From a bacterium HR30 (GTDB taxonomy: Bacteria > Desulfobacterota > Binatia > HRBIN30): 38,292 nt of DNA. This document shows, one piece after another, positions 1 through 7,937 of this stretch (its first letter is position 1; every line of letters starts with the position of its first letter). The notes below the pieces were generated by a model that ran no database searches, was not told the DNA's origin, and was given only the letters and a program-made list of their open reading frames with translations. Position numbers and translations under genes: made by a program. Where the stretch lies: positions 1 through 38,292 of the forward strand of contig BEIG01000021.1 in assembly GCA_002898795.1 (NCBI GenBank), written 5' to 3'.

Positions 1-485
1 TGGCCGAAGTATTTCGCTATCGGCTGTCGCGCTCGGGAAAGGAATTCGTTCCACTGGAAGAAGAGCTGCGCTTTGCCCACGCCTATTTGGAGATTGAAAA
101 AGCGCGATTCGGCGATGAGCTTACGGTGGAATGGGACATCGAGCCCGCGGCAAGGCACCGCTTAGTGCCAAGCTTGATTCTCCAACCGCTCGTGGAGAAT
201 GCCGTCAAACATGGCATTTCGAAGAAAATCGACGGTGGCACCCTTTCCGTGCAAGCCTGTATCCGTAACGGCCAGCTTTTGGTGGAAGTGAAAGACACCG
301 GTGTTGGCTTTACCGATCATAGCCAACTGTACGATCGAGGCCTGGGATTACGCAGCGTTCGGGACCGCTTAGTTCGCCTTTACGGGGAGGCCCACGCCCC
401 CCAAGTGGAGTCGACTCCTGGCCAGGGTACGGCGGTGCGGTTGTGTATTCCACTGGACCAACAAGAGGTTGGGAAACGAGCATGA
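1..485 (+). CDS. LytS/YehU-type sensor histidine kinase, C-terminal part (truncated by window start)
   Basis: The frame is open from base 3 and gives 160 residues before a TGA. They contain the region after the phospho-histidine of the His_kinase (LytS/YehU/AlgZ) family: VPLEEELRFAHAYLEIEKAR, then the N box LQPLVENAVKHG, the G box DTGVGF and GLGLRSVRDRLVRLYG. The N-terminal sensor and phospho-accepting His lie outside the window. The kinase should phosphorylate the response regulator that follows. The two overlap as ATGA (482-485), so they are probably translationally coupled. The input signal cannot be judged from what is visible. Confidence 0.93.
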   Translation, partial: AEVFRYRLSRSGKEFVPLEEELRFAHAYLEIEKARFGDELTVEWDIEPAARHRLVPSLILQPLVENAVKHGISKKIDGGTLSVQACIRNGQLLVEVKDTGVGFTDHSQLYDRGLGLRSVRDRLVRLYGEAHAPQVESTPGQGTAVRLCIPLDQQEVGKRA

Positions 486-1234
486 TCCGTGCGCTGATTG
501 TGGACGACGAGAAACTCGCACGCGAACGCTTGCAAACGTTCCTGCGCGATTTCGCGGAAGTAGAGGTGGTCGGAACCGCGAAAAACGGCCCTCAGGCGAT
601 CCAAGCTATCGACACACTCAAGCCCGACGTGGTGTTCCTCGACGTCCAGATGCCTGGGGTGGATGGCTTTGGAGTACTGAAGGCAATTCACCACCGGCCG
701 CAAATCGTGTTTGCCACGGCGTTCGACCAGTATGCGATTCGCGCCTTTGAAGTTTGCGCTGTCGACTATTTGCTGAAGCCCATCTCCAGAGAGCGACTGT
801 CCGAAACCATGCGCCGAGTACGCGACCGCCTAGCCAACCAAACCGCGCCGCCCGCCATCGAAGATATCCTCGATGCACTGGAGGCCCGAGAACGCCGCTA
901 TCTCCGGCAAGTCCCAGTGCAACGTGGCCGCAACATTTTAGTTTTGCCGACGGAGCAAATCCTTTGGTTCGAAGTGGAGGACCGCATTGTCTTCGCATAC
1001 ATCGACGGCGACCGATTTATGACGAACTTCACCTTGCGCGAGCTCGAGGAAAGGCTCGACCCAAATGTCTTCTTTCGGGCGCACAAGTCGCGACTGGTCA
1101 ACCTTCACTACGTGAAGGCCATCGTGCCTTGGTTCGCGGGCCGGTACAAACTGGTCATGAAAGACCAAAAGGGCTCCGAGCTCGAATTGAGTCGGGCACA
1201 AACACGGCTGCTACGCTCGCGCATGCATTGGTAA
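482..1234 (+). CDS. LytTR-family response regulator
   Basis: A 250-residue two-domain regulator. The receiver domain (about 1-120) has the acidic pair VDDE near the N-terminus, the phospho-acceptor Asp54 in FLDVQMPGVDGF, and KPIS with the conserved Lys. The C-terminal LytTR DNA-binding domain (about 140-250) has RNILVLPTEQILWFEVEDR and FFRAHKSRLVNLHYV. The ATG at 482 is chosen over the more upstream in-frame start at 443 because it begins the receiver fold directly (MIRALIVDDEK) and overlaps the kinase stop. Together they form a classic LytS/LytR-type two-component pair. Target promoters are unknown, though LytTR proteins usually bind pairs of direct repeats. Confidence 0.94.
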   Translation: MIRALIVDDEKLARERLQTFLRDFAEVEVVGTAKNGPQAIQAIDTLKPDVVFLDVQMPGVDGFGVLKAIHHRPQIVFATAFDQYAIRAFEVCAVDYLLKPISRERLSETMRRVRDRLANQTAPPAIEDILDALEARERRYLRQVPVQRGRNILVLPTEQILWFEVEDRIVFAYIDGDRFMTNFTLRELEERLDPNVFFRAHKSRLVNLHYVKAIVPWFAGRYKLVMKDQKGSELELSRAQTRLLRSRMHW

Positions 1235-1294
1235 CCCACGGAGCGCGGTTTCGGCATTTTACGCCACCCTTGAGGCCACTCGCGGGTTGGATGG

Positions 1295-1323
1295 TTGCGC
1301 TAGTGTGCGCAAGCGTGTAGCAG
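1295..1323 (+). promoter_or_regulatory. Perfect inverted repeat TTGCGC-N6-GCGCAA, possible operator, promoter or terminator
   Basis: TTGCGC (1295-1300) and GCGCAA (1307-1312) are exact inverted repeats around a 6-nt centre, between the response regulator and the first dockerin-like gene. TTGCGC followed after 17 nt by TAGCAG (1318-1323) could also be a weak sigma70-like promoter for the gene at 1357. There is no T-run, so an intrinsic terminator is less likely. The function is undecided. Confidence 0.3.
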
Positions 1324-1356
1324 CCTCACATTCTAGACAGCGTGAGGGGTACCACC

Positions 1357-2832
1357 ATGCAACGTTGGTTATTCGTCGTCATCACGGCTTGGGTTCTGGG
1401 AGGGTCTGCAGCATCGCTGGGGCAGTGCATCGGAGACTGCAATGCCGATGGCGAAGTGACCGTGGACGAAATCGTGACCATGGTCAACGTCGCGCTCGGC
1501 AACCAACCCGCTCAGGCTTGCCCCGCGGGCGACCGCGACGGCGACGGTGGGATCACGGTCGATGAAATTGTCGCAGCGGTAAACAATTTACTCGCTGCTT
1601 GCCCTGCCGGTGGGACCCCAACCCCCAGCGCGACACCGACACCGACCAGCGGCCCCATCGGTGGTTCCCTCGGAGACCGCCGCTTCACGTTCAGTCAGCG
1701 CAGCCAATTCAGCGCCGTGTTGAACAGCGGATTCCGTCTCCCATTGGGATCGTTCCGCGGCCAAAACAACGGGCAAACCGGCGACGCATACCTCGTGTTC
1801 CGAGCAGGAGAGCCCGACTCCAACGGCATCGCCACGATCGACATCGTGGATGGCTCCGATTACTTCTTCGTGCAAGCAATCGCCAATCTGCTCGTGTGCA
1901 TCCGGCCCCTGATTCCGGTAACCAGTGCCGGCGTTGTGCAGTGCAACGGCGGGGAAGATTACAGCATCGTTCTCCAAACTAATCACCATGTGGGGCAACT
2001 CGGCACCAATGGCTTTTCTTTGTTGGATTGCCTGACAACCTGCAACGGTTCTGTGTGTGGACAAGTGGAAGGTGCCACCCAAATTTGCGCAGCCGGCGCT
2101 GTTGGCGAAATTTGCCGAACCGACGCAGACTGCGATTCGACCTCGGGTTCAGGCGATGGGCGATGCGGCCTAGGGCGGTACTGCACTTCGGGTCGTCTCG
2201 GTGAGGCCTGTTCTAGCGACGACGATTGCCGGACTCCCGAAGCCGAGGGGCGTTGCAGCGTACAAGCTTCCTGCGCTGCAGGGCGGACCGGCTCGCCGTG
2301 TCGCAACGATGCCGAGTGCGATACCGAAGCCGGCAGCGGCGATGGCCAGTGCGGCGGCCGCGCCATTCACCCGGGCGTTTGCAATGGCCCTCTCACGGTA
2401 ACCTCGATTGGCGAAGACAGTGGGCCTGGATCGGCCGTACTGGCGCCGGTGCTCGGGCTCAATGGGCTGCCGGTGGAGCTGTCATTCGAACAATCTTTGC
2501 CTTGTGGAGACGAACCAACGGCCCCTGGGTTTAGCCAATCTTTTGCCTTCACGACCGGAACGGCGAGAGCGATCGTGCAAAATGTGAGCAACGAATTTGG
2601 CGTTTGCAGCGACAATTCCCGCTGCACGCAGGACAGTGACTGCGACCACGTCGACGGCGTGGGCCGCGGCGTGTGCGGCCATCAATTGATCCATGAAGTC
2701 AGAGGAGAGAACTTTTCTTGCCAGGATTGGCAAAATCCCAACGGCCCTGGCTGCTTCGTGCTCGCCGCACCGGTGCTTCACGCCTTCCAGGGAGCGGATT
2801 TGGTGACCGAATTTCGCTTCTGTGGCCGCTAA
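1357..2832 (+). CDS. Secreted dockerin-like, Cys-rich repeat protein
   Basis: A 491-residue exported protein. The ATG at 1357 is preferred over the in-frame GTG at 1342 because GAGGGG lies just upstream and it opens a good signal peptide (MQRWLFVVITAWVLGG, cleavage near residue 23). Two EF-hand-like dockerin repeats follow: GDCNADGEVTVDEI and GDRDGDGGITVDEI, with Asp/Asn at calcium positions. A short Thr/Pro linker leads to an unrecognised domain. Several Cys-rich units come next, with the pattern C-x2-D-x-D-C-x(n)-G-x-C (for example CRTDADCDSTSGSGDGRC). They resemble repeats common in myxobacterial-type secreted proteins. A cell-surface or extracellular role is likely; no enzyme motif is visible. 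No cohesin gene is nearby. Confidence 0.85.
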   Translation: MQRWLFVVITAWVLGGSAASLGQCIGDCNADGEVTVDEIVTMVNVALGNQPAQACPAGDRDGDGGITVDEIVAAVNNLLAACPAGGTPTPSATPTPTSGPIGGSLGDRRFTFSQRSQFSAVLNSGFRLPLGSFRGQNNGQTGDAYLVFRAGEPDSNGIATIDIVDGSDYFFVQAIANLLVCIRPLIPVTSAGVVQCNGGEDYSIVLQTNHHVGQLGTNGFSLLDCLTTCNGSVCGQVEGATQICAAGAVGEICRTDADCDSTSGSGDGRCGLGRYCTSGRLGEACSSDDDCRTPEAEGRCSVQASCAAGRTGSPCRNDAECDTEAGSGDGQCGGRAIHPGVCNGPLTVTSIGEDSGPGSAVLAPVLGLNGLPVELSFEQSLPCGDEPTAPGFSQSFAFTTGTARAIVQNVSNEFGVCSDNSRCTQDSDCDHVDGVGRGVCGHQLIHEVRGENFSCQDWQNPNGPGCFVLAAPVLHAFQGADLVTEFRFCGR

Positions 2833-2953
2833 GCGGCGATCGAGCGTTCACTTTCCTCTCTGAGGTGGGCGGAATTGGTCCGCCGCGGCCCCCTTATCCT
2901 TGCCTTCCTTCCGCTCTCAGCCTGACATCGGCAACCCCCAAGAGTTCCTTGCA

Positions 2954-2974
2954 ACGCGGGTGTCTCGCCCGCGT
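2954..2974. repeat. GC-rich stem-loop, candidate dispersed extragenic palindrome
   Basis: ACGCGGG (2954-2960) pairs with CCCGCGT (2968-2974) around a 7-nt loop, in the 240-bp gap between the two dockerin-like genes. On the minus strand it translates as HAGETPALQ. From memory, that peptide turns up in many spurious ORFs from genomes carrying such dispersed GC-rich palindromes. No second copy was seen in the window. Confidence 0.35.
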
Positions 2975-3072
2975 GGACCTGTCGCGAGCGGAACGTCAGC
3001 GGTGCCAGGCACTGTTCCGGCAATTCGTTAGTGGCGCACTGCGGGAAATCGTTGTATGGAAGCTGCCCACGC

Positions 3073-4920
3073 ATGGCAGCGGCTTCGCGGAGTGTGGCTA
3101 GGGAACTTTTGGCGGCGGCGGCTGTGCTCGCATTTTGGTCTGCGGCCGCGCTGGCTGAGGGGCGTGCGCTTCCCGAGAACGGCGCCCCCTTCCATCGCTC
3201 TGTGCTCCAGCAGCATGGCACAGCGGGTGGCTCGGTGTTACCGGGAGATGCCAACTGCGACGGCCGCGTCGGTCGTGAGGATTTGGGCGCTTTGGTCGCG
3301 GAGTTGTTTTCCCCTTGGCCCTCGTGCGTTGGCGTCGATGCGAACAACGACGGCAGTGTCACGACGGCTGATCTGGTGGCTCTCCTGACCATTCTGGGCT
3401 TGCCGCCAGCTCCTAGTGAGACACCCACCGAGACTCCCTTGCTATCCCCGACACCCACGCCGAGTGCCACCGAAACGCCGAGCGCGTCACCTACGGCCTC
3501 GTCGTCTCCTACGGTGTCTCCCACTTCCATCTCGACCGGAAGCCCCACACCGACACCAAGGGGTACAGCCACGCCCACGCACACCTTCACGGCATCGCCA
3601 AGCCCAAGCCCGTCGATACCACCATCCCTCACTCCTTCGAATACGCCCACCTTTCGAGCGGAAAGCCCCACACCCTCCGCCACCCCAACGAGCACCCACA
3701 GCTTTTCACCCTCGGCGACAGCGACGGCCTCACCTTCACAAACTCCTCCGCTAGGCACCTCGGCTACCGCAACTCCCAGTGGCACAAGCACGCTCACGAC
3801 AGCGCCGAGCCCAACACTGACCCCAACTCGAACTTCGAGTTTCACCCCAACGGCAACCGTGACAGCTACGGCAACCTTCACGATTGCTTTGTCCCCCACC
3901 CGGACGTTCAGCGCCACTCGTTCCCCCACCAGCACGGCAACAGAGACTCCCTCGATTACACCCTCCCGAACCACTACGCCCTCGCGAACCCGCACCTCTA
4001 CACCCACCCAAACAGCCACTGCTTCCCCCACAGCCACCCAAACCCTAATGTTCACCCGCACGCCGTCACTTACGCGCACTCCGTCGTCCACGCCCACCCC
4101 GACCTCGACCGCCACGGCCACCCCTACGACCACGCCCACACGCACGCGCACGAACACGCGAACACCAACGGCCACCGGTACGGCCACATTCACGCCTACG
4201 GACACGGCTACGCACACCGTGACTCGCACCCCGACGCAAACACGCACCCCAACGAACACGCCTACAATCACACAAACCGGCACGCCCACCCGCACCCCGA
4301 CCGTCACCCGCACACCGACCCCTACGTTGCCTCCCTTGGCGGGTCCGGTGATTACGTACTTCGGCATCACGACGGCCGACAATCATGTGATCCCACCCAG
4401 CGGTACAGATGAAAACGGAGTGCCTATCTTCGAGAGGTCGTTTGGCGCTGGCTTCTTCCTCGTGATCGAGGCTAAGCCTGGCACCAGCAACAGCGCGCCC
4501 GACACGCGCAATCTTTACAACCCCTCCGACCCAAGCTCGCGTCCCGATGTGCAAATCTTGTCCTCGCGGCCCCTAGGAAACGGTAGCCCGGAAGTGTGCG
4601 ACAAAGGACCACCGCCATTTCCTCTCGGAGGTGTGCCCGGATTTCCGTCTCTGAACCTTGACGATCCTTCTCAAGCCGTTACGGACGCACTCAACGATTT
4701 TGCTTGTCGGCTTGCCAACAACACCATCGATCCCTGCACCCTCGACGACCGCGAACGACCCGCTTACGTGGCTTCGGACACGACCACCCAAGTTTGCAGC
4801 GATGGTGTCATCGGAACAGAAATGCGCTTCCCTTCGGGCAGCACCACGCTGATCGTTCGCTGGCGGGATCGCAACGGCTACTACGGCCGCCCGGCAAAGA
4901 TCATCATTCGCGTACCGTAA
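3073..4920 (+). CDS. Secreted dockerin-like protein with long mucin-like Thr/Ser/Pro tract
   Basis: A 615-residue protein. The ATG at 3073 is chosen over GTG 3031 because it starts a signal peptide ([20 protein letters not shown], cleavage near ALAEG) and has GGAAG 10 nt upstream. Residues about 57-112 hold two dockerin-like EF-hands ([14 protein letters not shown] and [14 protein letters not shown]). Residues about 115-420 are low-complexity T/P/S repeats such as [14 protein letters not shown], an extended and potentially O-glycosylated stalk. The C-terminal 195 residues (from PVITYFGI) form a separate domain of unknown function ending near [11 protein letters not shown], with several Cys. 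It is likely a surface or matrix protein. The tandem position after another dockerin-like gene suggests a shared extracellular role. Confidence 0.85.
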   Translation: MAAASRSVARELLAAAAVLAFWSAAALAEGRALPENGAPFHRSVLQQHGTAGGSVLPGDANCDGRVGREDLGALVAELFSPWPSCVGVDANNDGSVTTADLVALLTILGLPPAPSETPTETPLLSPTPTPSATETPSASPTASSSPTVSPTSISTGSPTPTPRGTATPTHTFTASPSPSPSIPPSLTPSNTPTFRAESPTPSATPTSTHSFSPSATATASPSQTPPLGTSATATPSGTSTLTTAPSPTLTPTRTSSFTPTATVTATATFTIALSPTRTFSATRSPTSTATETPSITPSRTTTPSRTRTSTPTQTATASPTATQTLMFTRTPSLTRTPSSTPTPTSTATATPTTTPTRTRTNTRTPTATGTATFTPTDTATHTVTRTPTQTRTPTNTPTITQTGTPTRTPTVTRTPTPTLPPLAGPVITYFGITTADNHVIPPSGTDENGVPIFERSFGAGFFLVIEAKPGTSNSAPDTRNLYNPSDPSSRPDVQILSSRPLGNGSPEVCDKGPPPFPLGGVPGFPSLNLDDPSQAVTDALNDFACRLANNTIDPCTLDDRERPAYVASDTTTQVCSDGVIGTEMRFPSGSTTLIVRWRDRNGYYGRPAKIIIRVP

Positions 4921-4975
4921 AGCGGCGTCGTCTTGCGGTTGTGGTGCGGTTGTGTAAAGCGCTGATGCCACGATC

Positions 4976-5980
4976 ATGCGGGTGACCGTTCTGGGCGCCG
5001 GAAGCTTTGGTACAGCCTTGGCCAAATTGTTGTGCGAAAACGGCCACGCTGTGCGCTTATGGTGCCGCGGGGTGGAGCTGGCACGCGAGATTCAGAGCCG
5101 GCACGAGAACACCTTGTATCTACCGGGCATCCCCTTGCCGCCAACGATTGCTGCCACCCCCAATCTTGAAGAAGCCACCGAAGGCGCAGAAATGGCAGTT
5201 GTTGCTGTCCCATCACATGTCGTCCGCTCGGTCGTCGAAGACGCACGACCGTGGCTGCGACACTGCACCTGGATCGTGAGCGCAGCCAAGGGCGTGGAAG
5301 AGGCGACGCTCCTTCGTATGTCCCAGGTACTGGAGCAAGTGCTCGGGCGTGACTGCTCCAGTCGAATTGCCGTGCTCTCTGGCCCGAGCTTCGCCAAGGA
5401 AGTGGCTGCCGGTAAGCCCACCGCTGTTACCGCAGCAAGCTCGAACCCCGCCGCTGCGAAAGCAACCCAGGCCACGTTTCAAGGCAGCACCTTCCGCGTA
5501 TATACCCACGACGACGTGATTGGCGTGGAGATTGGTGGTGCCAGCAAAAACGTGATTGCTATCGCCGCGGGGGTTAGCGATGGACTCGGCCTCGGACACA
5601 GCAGCCGAGCTGCCCTGATTACCCGCGGCGTGGCAGAAATTGCGCGTTTGGTCGTTCGGCTTGGCGGCAACGCCCAAACAGTTTCTGGTCTTTCCGGCGT
5701 TGGCGATTTGGTTCTCACCTGCACTGGCGACTTGAGTCGCAATCGAACCCTGGGCCTTCGCCTCGGCCGCGGCGAGCCTTTGGAAGAGATCCTGGGTAGC
5801 ATGCGCGAGGTTGCCGAAGGGGTACGCAACAGCATCAGCGTGTCGGAACTTGCACGCAACGCCGGCGTCGAAATGCCCATTGCCGAGCAGGTGCGCTTGT
5901 TGTTGCACGAAAAGAAGCCTGCACTTCAGGTATTGAACGACTTGCTACGCCGAGAGGCCAAACCAGAATTTTGGAGCTAG
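4976..5980 (+). CDS. gpsA: Glycerol-3-phosphate dehydrogenase [NAD(P)+]
   Basis: 334 residues, the usual GpsA length. It reduces dihydroxyacetone phosphate to sn-glycerol 3-phosphate, the backbone precursor of phospholipids, in the cytoplasm. The N-terminal Rossmann fold has VTVLGAGSFGTALAKLL. Typical GpsA signatures follow: VSAAKGVE, VLSGPSFAKEV (substrate-binding region), GGASKNVIAIAAGVSDGLGLG with the catalytic Lys, and the C-terminal SGVGDLVLTCTGDLSRNR. The start is the ATG that opens the nucleotide-binding fold. The next gene's ribosome binding site overlaps this stop codon, suggesting coupled expression. Confidence 0.97.
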   Translation: MRVTVLGAGSFGTALAKLLCENGHAVRLWCRGVELAREIQSRHENTLYLPGIPLPPTIAATPNLEEATEGAEMAVVAVPSHVVRSVVEDARPWLRHCTWIVSAAKGVEEATLLRMSQVLEQVLGRDCSSRIAVLSGPSFAKEVAAGKPTAVTAASSNPAAAKATQATFQGSTFRVYTHDDVIGVEIGGASKNVIAIAAGVSDGLGLGHSSRAALITRGVAEIARLVVRLGGNAQTVSGLSGVGDLVLTCTGDLSRNRTLGLRLGRGEPLEEILGSMREVAEGVRNSISVSELARNAGVEMPIAEQVRLLLHEKKPALQVLNDLLRREAKPEFWS

Positions 5981-5991
5981 GAGAGAGACCT

Positions 5992-6216
5992 ATGGGAAAG
6001 GGAATATGCCGAGTAGAAGGCTGCGATGGCGTGGTGCAAGGCAAGCGTTACTGCGCCAAGCACTACCGATTGTGGCGGAAGGGAAAGATGCCGAAGCCGC
6101 GCTACAAAACGTGCAACGCCGAGGGCTGCCGGAAACCTCGCGAGCGACGCGGCCTTTGCGCCGAGCACTTTGCCAAGGAATACGGGAAGCAAGCGCAGGA
6201 GGAAGCCGCAGCGTAG
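5992..6216 (+). CDS. Small tandem zinc-finger-like protein (two CX4CX9-10CX2H units)
   Basis: A 74-residue basic protein. The ATG at 5992 has a strong AGGAGAGAG site (5979-5987) that overlaps the gpsA stop codon. Two similar halves are visible: CRVEGCDGVVQGKRYCAKHY and CNAEGCRKPRERRGLCAEHF. Each has the spacing C-x4-C-x(9-10)-C-x2-H expected for a treble-clef-like zinc site, followed by Lys/Arg-rich stretches (RLWRKGKMPKPRYK). A nucleic-acid-binding role is plausible but inferred. I do not recognise a named family. Close linkage to gpsA may simply be co-transcription. Confidence 0.8.
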   Translation: MGKGICRVEGCDGVVQGKRYCAKHYRLWRKGKMPKPRYKTCNAEGCRKPRERRGLCAEHFAKEYGKQAQEEAAA

Positions 6217-6238
6217 GCGAGTGCCTGGTTGCCGTCGC

Positions 6239-6577
6239 TTAACATTCCCCTTCGCGTCGAACGACCAACCAAGTGTCCGCCAAAGCCTTGGTGGCATGCG
6301 GTACTCCCGAATCGATGCGGAGCGGACTCGAATCGGGGGTCAGGAGCGCGACTTCCCTCCCCACGCGGACCTCGAGGGTACCGGCAAGAACGTGCAGTGT
6401 TTGCGCAAGAGGATGCGTGTGTTCTGGTTCCGTGTGGCCAGCCGGCTTAAAGACGAGCAAGAGCTGCGGGGTCAGCTCGTACACCGCATGACCACGGGGC
6501 AAAAGCCGCCTTTTCCTTGGCGGGCGCGCGGTGGAAGTCACGCGGTGCCAACCCTTCCCTGAGACCCGGCGCAACAC
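6239..6577 (-). CDS. Small cupin-domain protein
   Basis: Up to 112 residues. The core is a single cupin barrel: FKPAGHTEPEHTHP holds the metal-binding His cluster of motif 1, followed by LHVLAGTLEVRVG and, in motif 2, IDSGVPHATKAL. The protein ends close after the second motif, as small cupins do. The start is uncertain: TTG at 6577 gives the full length, while GTG at 6541 gives about 100 residues and has a purine-rich GGGAAGGG upstream. The gene follows the ketoacyl synthase on the same strand after about 100 bp, so it may belong to that operon. The substrate is not predictable. A stress or sensor cupin and a small-molecule-modifying enzyme are both possible. Confidence 0.72.
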   Translation of the reverse strand: MLRRVSGKGWHRVTSTARPPRKRRLLPRGHAVYELTPQLLLVFKPAGHTEPEHTHPLAQTLHVLAGTLEVRVGREVALLTPDSSPLRIDSGVPHATKALADTWLVVRREGEC

Positions 6578-6679
6578 AAGTCGCCACCGGGAGGTGTTGC
6601 GGGATCACCTGGTTCGGTGCAGGAACTCGTCAGCACGCTGTGTCGGCGCGGAAAGGCGGCAAGTTGGATGGGAATCGGT

Positions 6680-7921
6680 TTAGGCCTGCGGATGCCGCAA
6701 CAGGAGATACGCATTGGCACCACCATAGCCGTAACTGCTCACCAAAATGTGCTCTAGGGTGGCAGCACGGGCAACATTGGGCACGTAGTCCAGATCGCAA
6801 TCGTCCGCTGGCTCATCGAGGAAGTGTGTGGGCGGAATGAGTTGATGGCGAAACGCTAAACAGGCCGCCGCGGTTTGAAACGCGCCCGAGGCCCCGAACG
6901 GATGGCCAAGCACTGCTTTGATGGAACTTACCGGCAACTTTGCTGCCCATTCCCCGAAGGCGGCTTTGGCCACTTTGGTTTCCTTGCTGTCGAACGCGGG
7001 CGAAGCGTTGGCATGAGCGCACAGCCACTGCACGTTGCCCGGCGCCAAGCCACACCGACGTAACAGCGCGCGAAGTGCACTCGCCCCCGTTTCTCCGGTC
7101 GGATCGGTTTGAAACAGCCCGCGGGCATCGCACGAACTCGTGCCTCCGAGCACTTCGGCGTACACATGCGCACCCCGGGCCAAGGCTCGCTCGCGTGGCT
7201 CGAGCACCAGCATGCAAGCTCCTTCGCTCAACACGATGCCGTTGTGCCTACGGTCGAATGGGCGCGAGGCGCGCGCAGGGTCGGCACTGTCCCGCGCCAG
7301 CTCCATCGTGCGACCCATCGAGGCGAACACGAATACGGTGAGCGGGCTTTCCGCGCCGCCCGCAATGACCACCTCGGCTTCGCCAGCGGCGATCAACTGC
7401 CGCCCAAGCGCGATGGCCTGGGTACTTGCCGTGCAGCCGGTGGTGATCGTGAGCTGCGGTCCTTGCGCTCGAGCGAAGGCAGCCATCTCTGCAGCGGTAG
7501 CAAAAGGCAGCGAGCCGTTTGCGAGAAACGGATTGACTCGCCGCGCTCCGCGCTCGAGCAAAATGGCGAACTGCTGCTCGCCCGCTCTCAAACCCGCCAC
7601 GGCGGTGCCGACCAGCAGGGCCACTGCGGTAGGGGTTTCCCACGAGTTGGCAGCAAGCCCGGCATCTTCCAGGGCGCGGCCAATCGCCACCAAACCGAGC
7701 TGTGTGGCGTGGCTCACGGTGCGAAAGTATCGCGGGTCGAGCGACTCCAACTGTGCATCGTCCACCTGGCCGCCAACGCGGCAAGCAAATAGAGATGGAT
7801 CGAAACGATCCACAATCCGCAAGCCAGAACGCCCTTCGACCAGCGCAGACCAAAAGCCGTCAAAGTTCGATCCACACGGGCTGACGAAACCGATGCCAGT
7901 AATAACGACGCGACGATCCAA
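6680..7921 (-). CDS. Beta-ketoacyl-ACP synthase (FabF/KAS II-like)
   Basis: 413 residues from a TTG start (GGAGG a few bases upstream), beginning VVITGIGFVSPCG as thiolase-fold KAS enzymes do. The full Cys-His-His triad is present at FabF-like positions: Cys163 in TTGCTAST, His303 in CAHANASP and His340 in LGHPFGASG. It should therefore catalyse decarboxylative condensation of malonyl-ACP with an acyl chain and is not a chain-length-factor homologue. The usual NAHGTST around the first His is replaced by CAHANASP, which marks a specialised clade and not the housekeeping FabF. It lies 16 bp after the acyl-CoA dehydrogenase and downstream of an ACP, so a dedicated fatty-acyl or polyketide-like pathway is likely. 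The exact product is unknown. Confidence 0.88.
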   Translation of the reverse strand: MDRRVVITGIGFVSPCGSNFDGFWSALVEGRSGLRIVDRFDPSLFACRVGGQVDDAQLESLDPRYFRTVSHATQLGLVAIGRALEDAGLAANSWETPTAVALLVGTAVAGLRAGEQQFAILLERGARRVNPFLANGSLPFATAAEMAAFARAQGPQLTITTGCTASTQAIALGRQLIAAGEAEVVIAGGAESPLTVFVFASMGRTMELARDSADPARASRPFDRRHNGIVLSEGACMLVLEPRERALARGAHVYAEVLGGTSSCDARGLFQTDPTGETGASALRALLRRCGLAPGNVQWLCAHANASPAFDSKETKVAKAAFGEWAAKLPVSSIKAVLGHPFGASGAFQTAAACLAFRHQLIPPTHFLDEPADDCDLDYVPNVARAATLEHILVSSYGYGGANAYLLLRHPQA

Positions 7922-7937
7922 CGGCCTCCGTGCCTCT

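Noticed and set aside
3418-4335. CRISPR-like or tandem repeat array
   Set aside because: The repeats are irregular codon-level repeats inside an open frame, without constant-length repeats and spacers.
2829-4382. 517-codon minus-strand open frame rich in Val/Gly repeats
   Set aside because: It is antisense to the Thr/Pro tract of the dockerin-like gene. Its sequence is the mechanical complement of ACN-CCN codons, with no domains or ribosome site.
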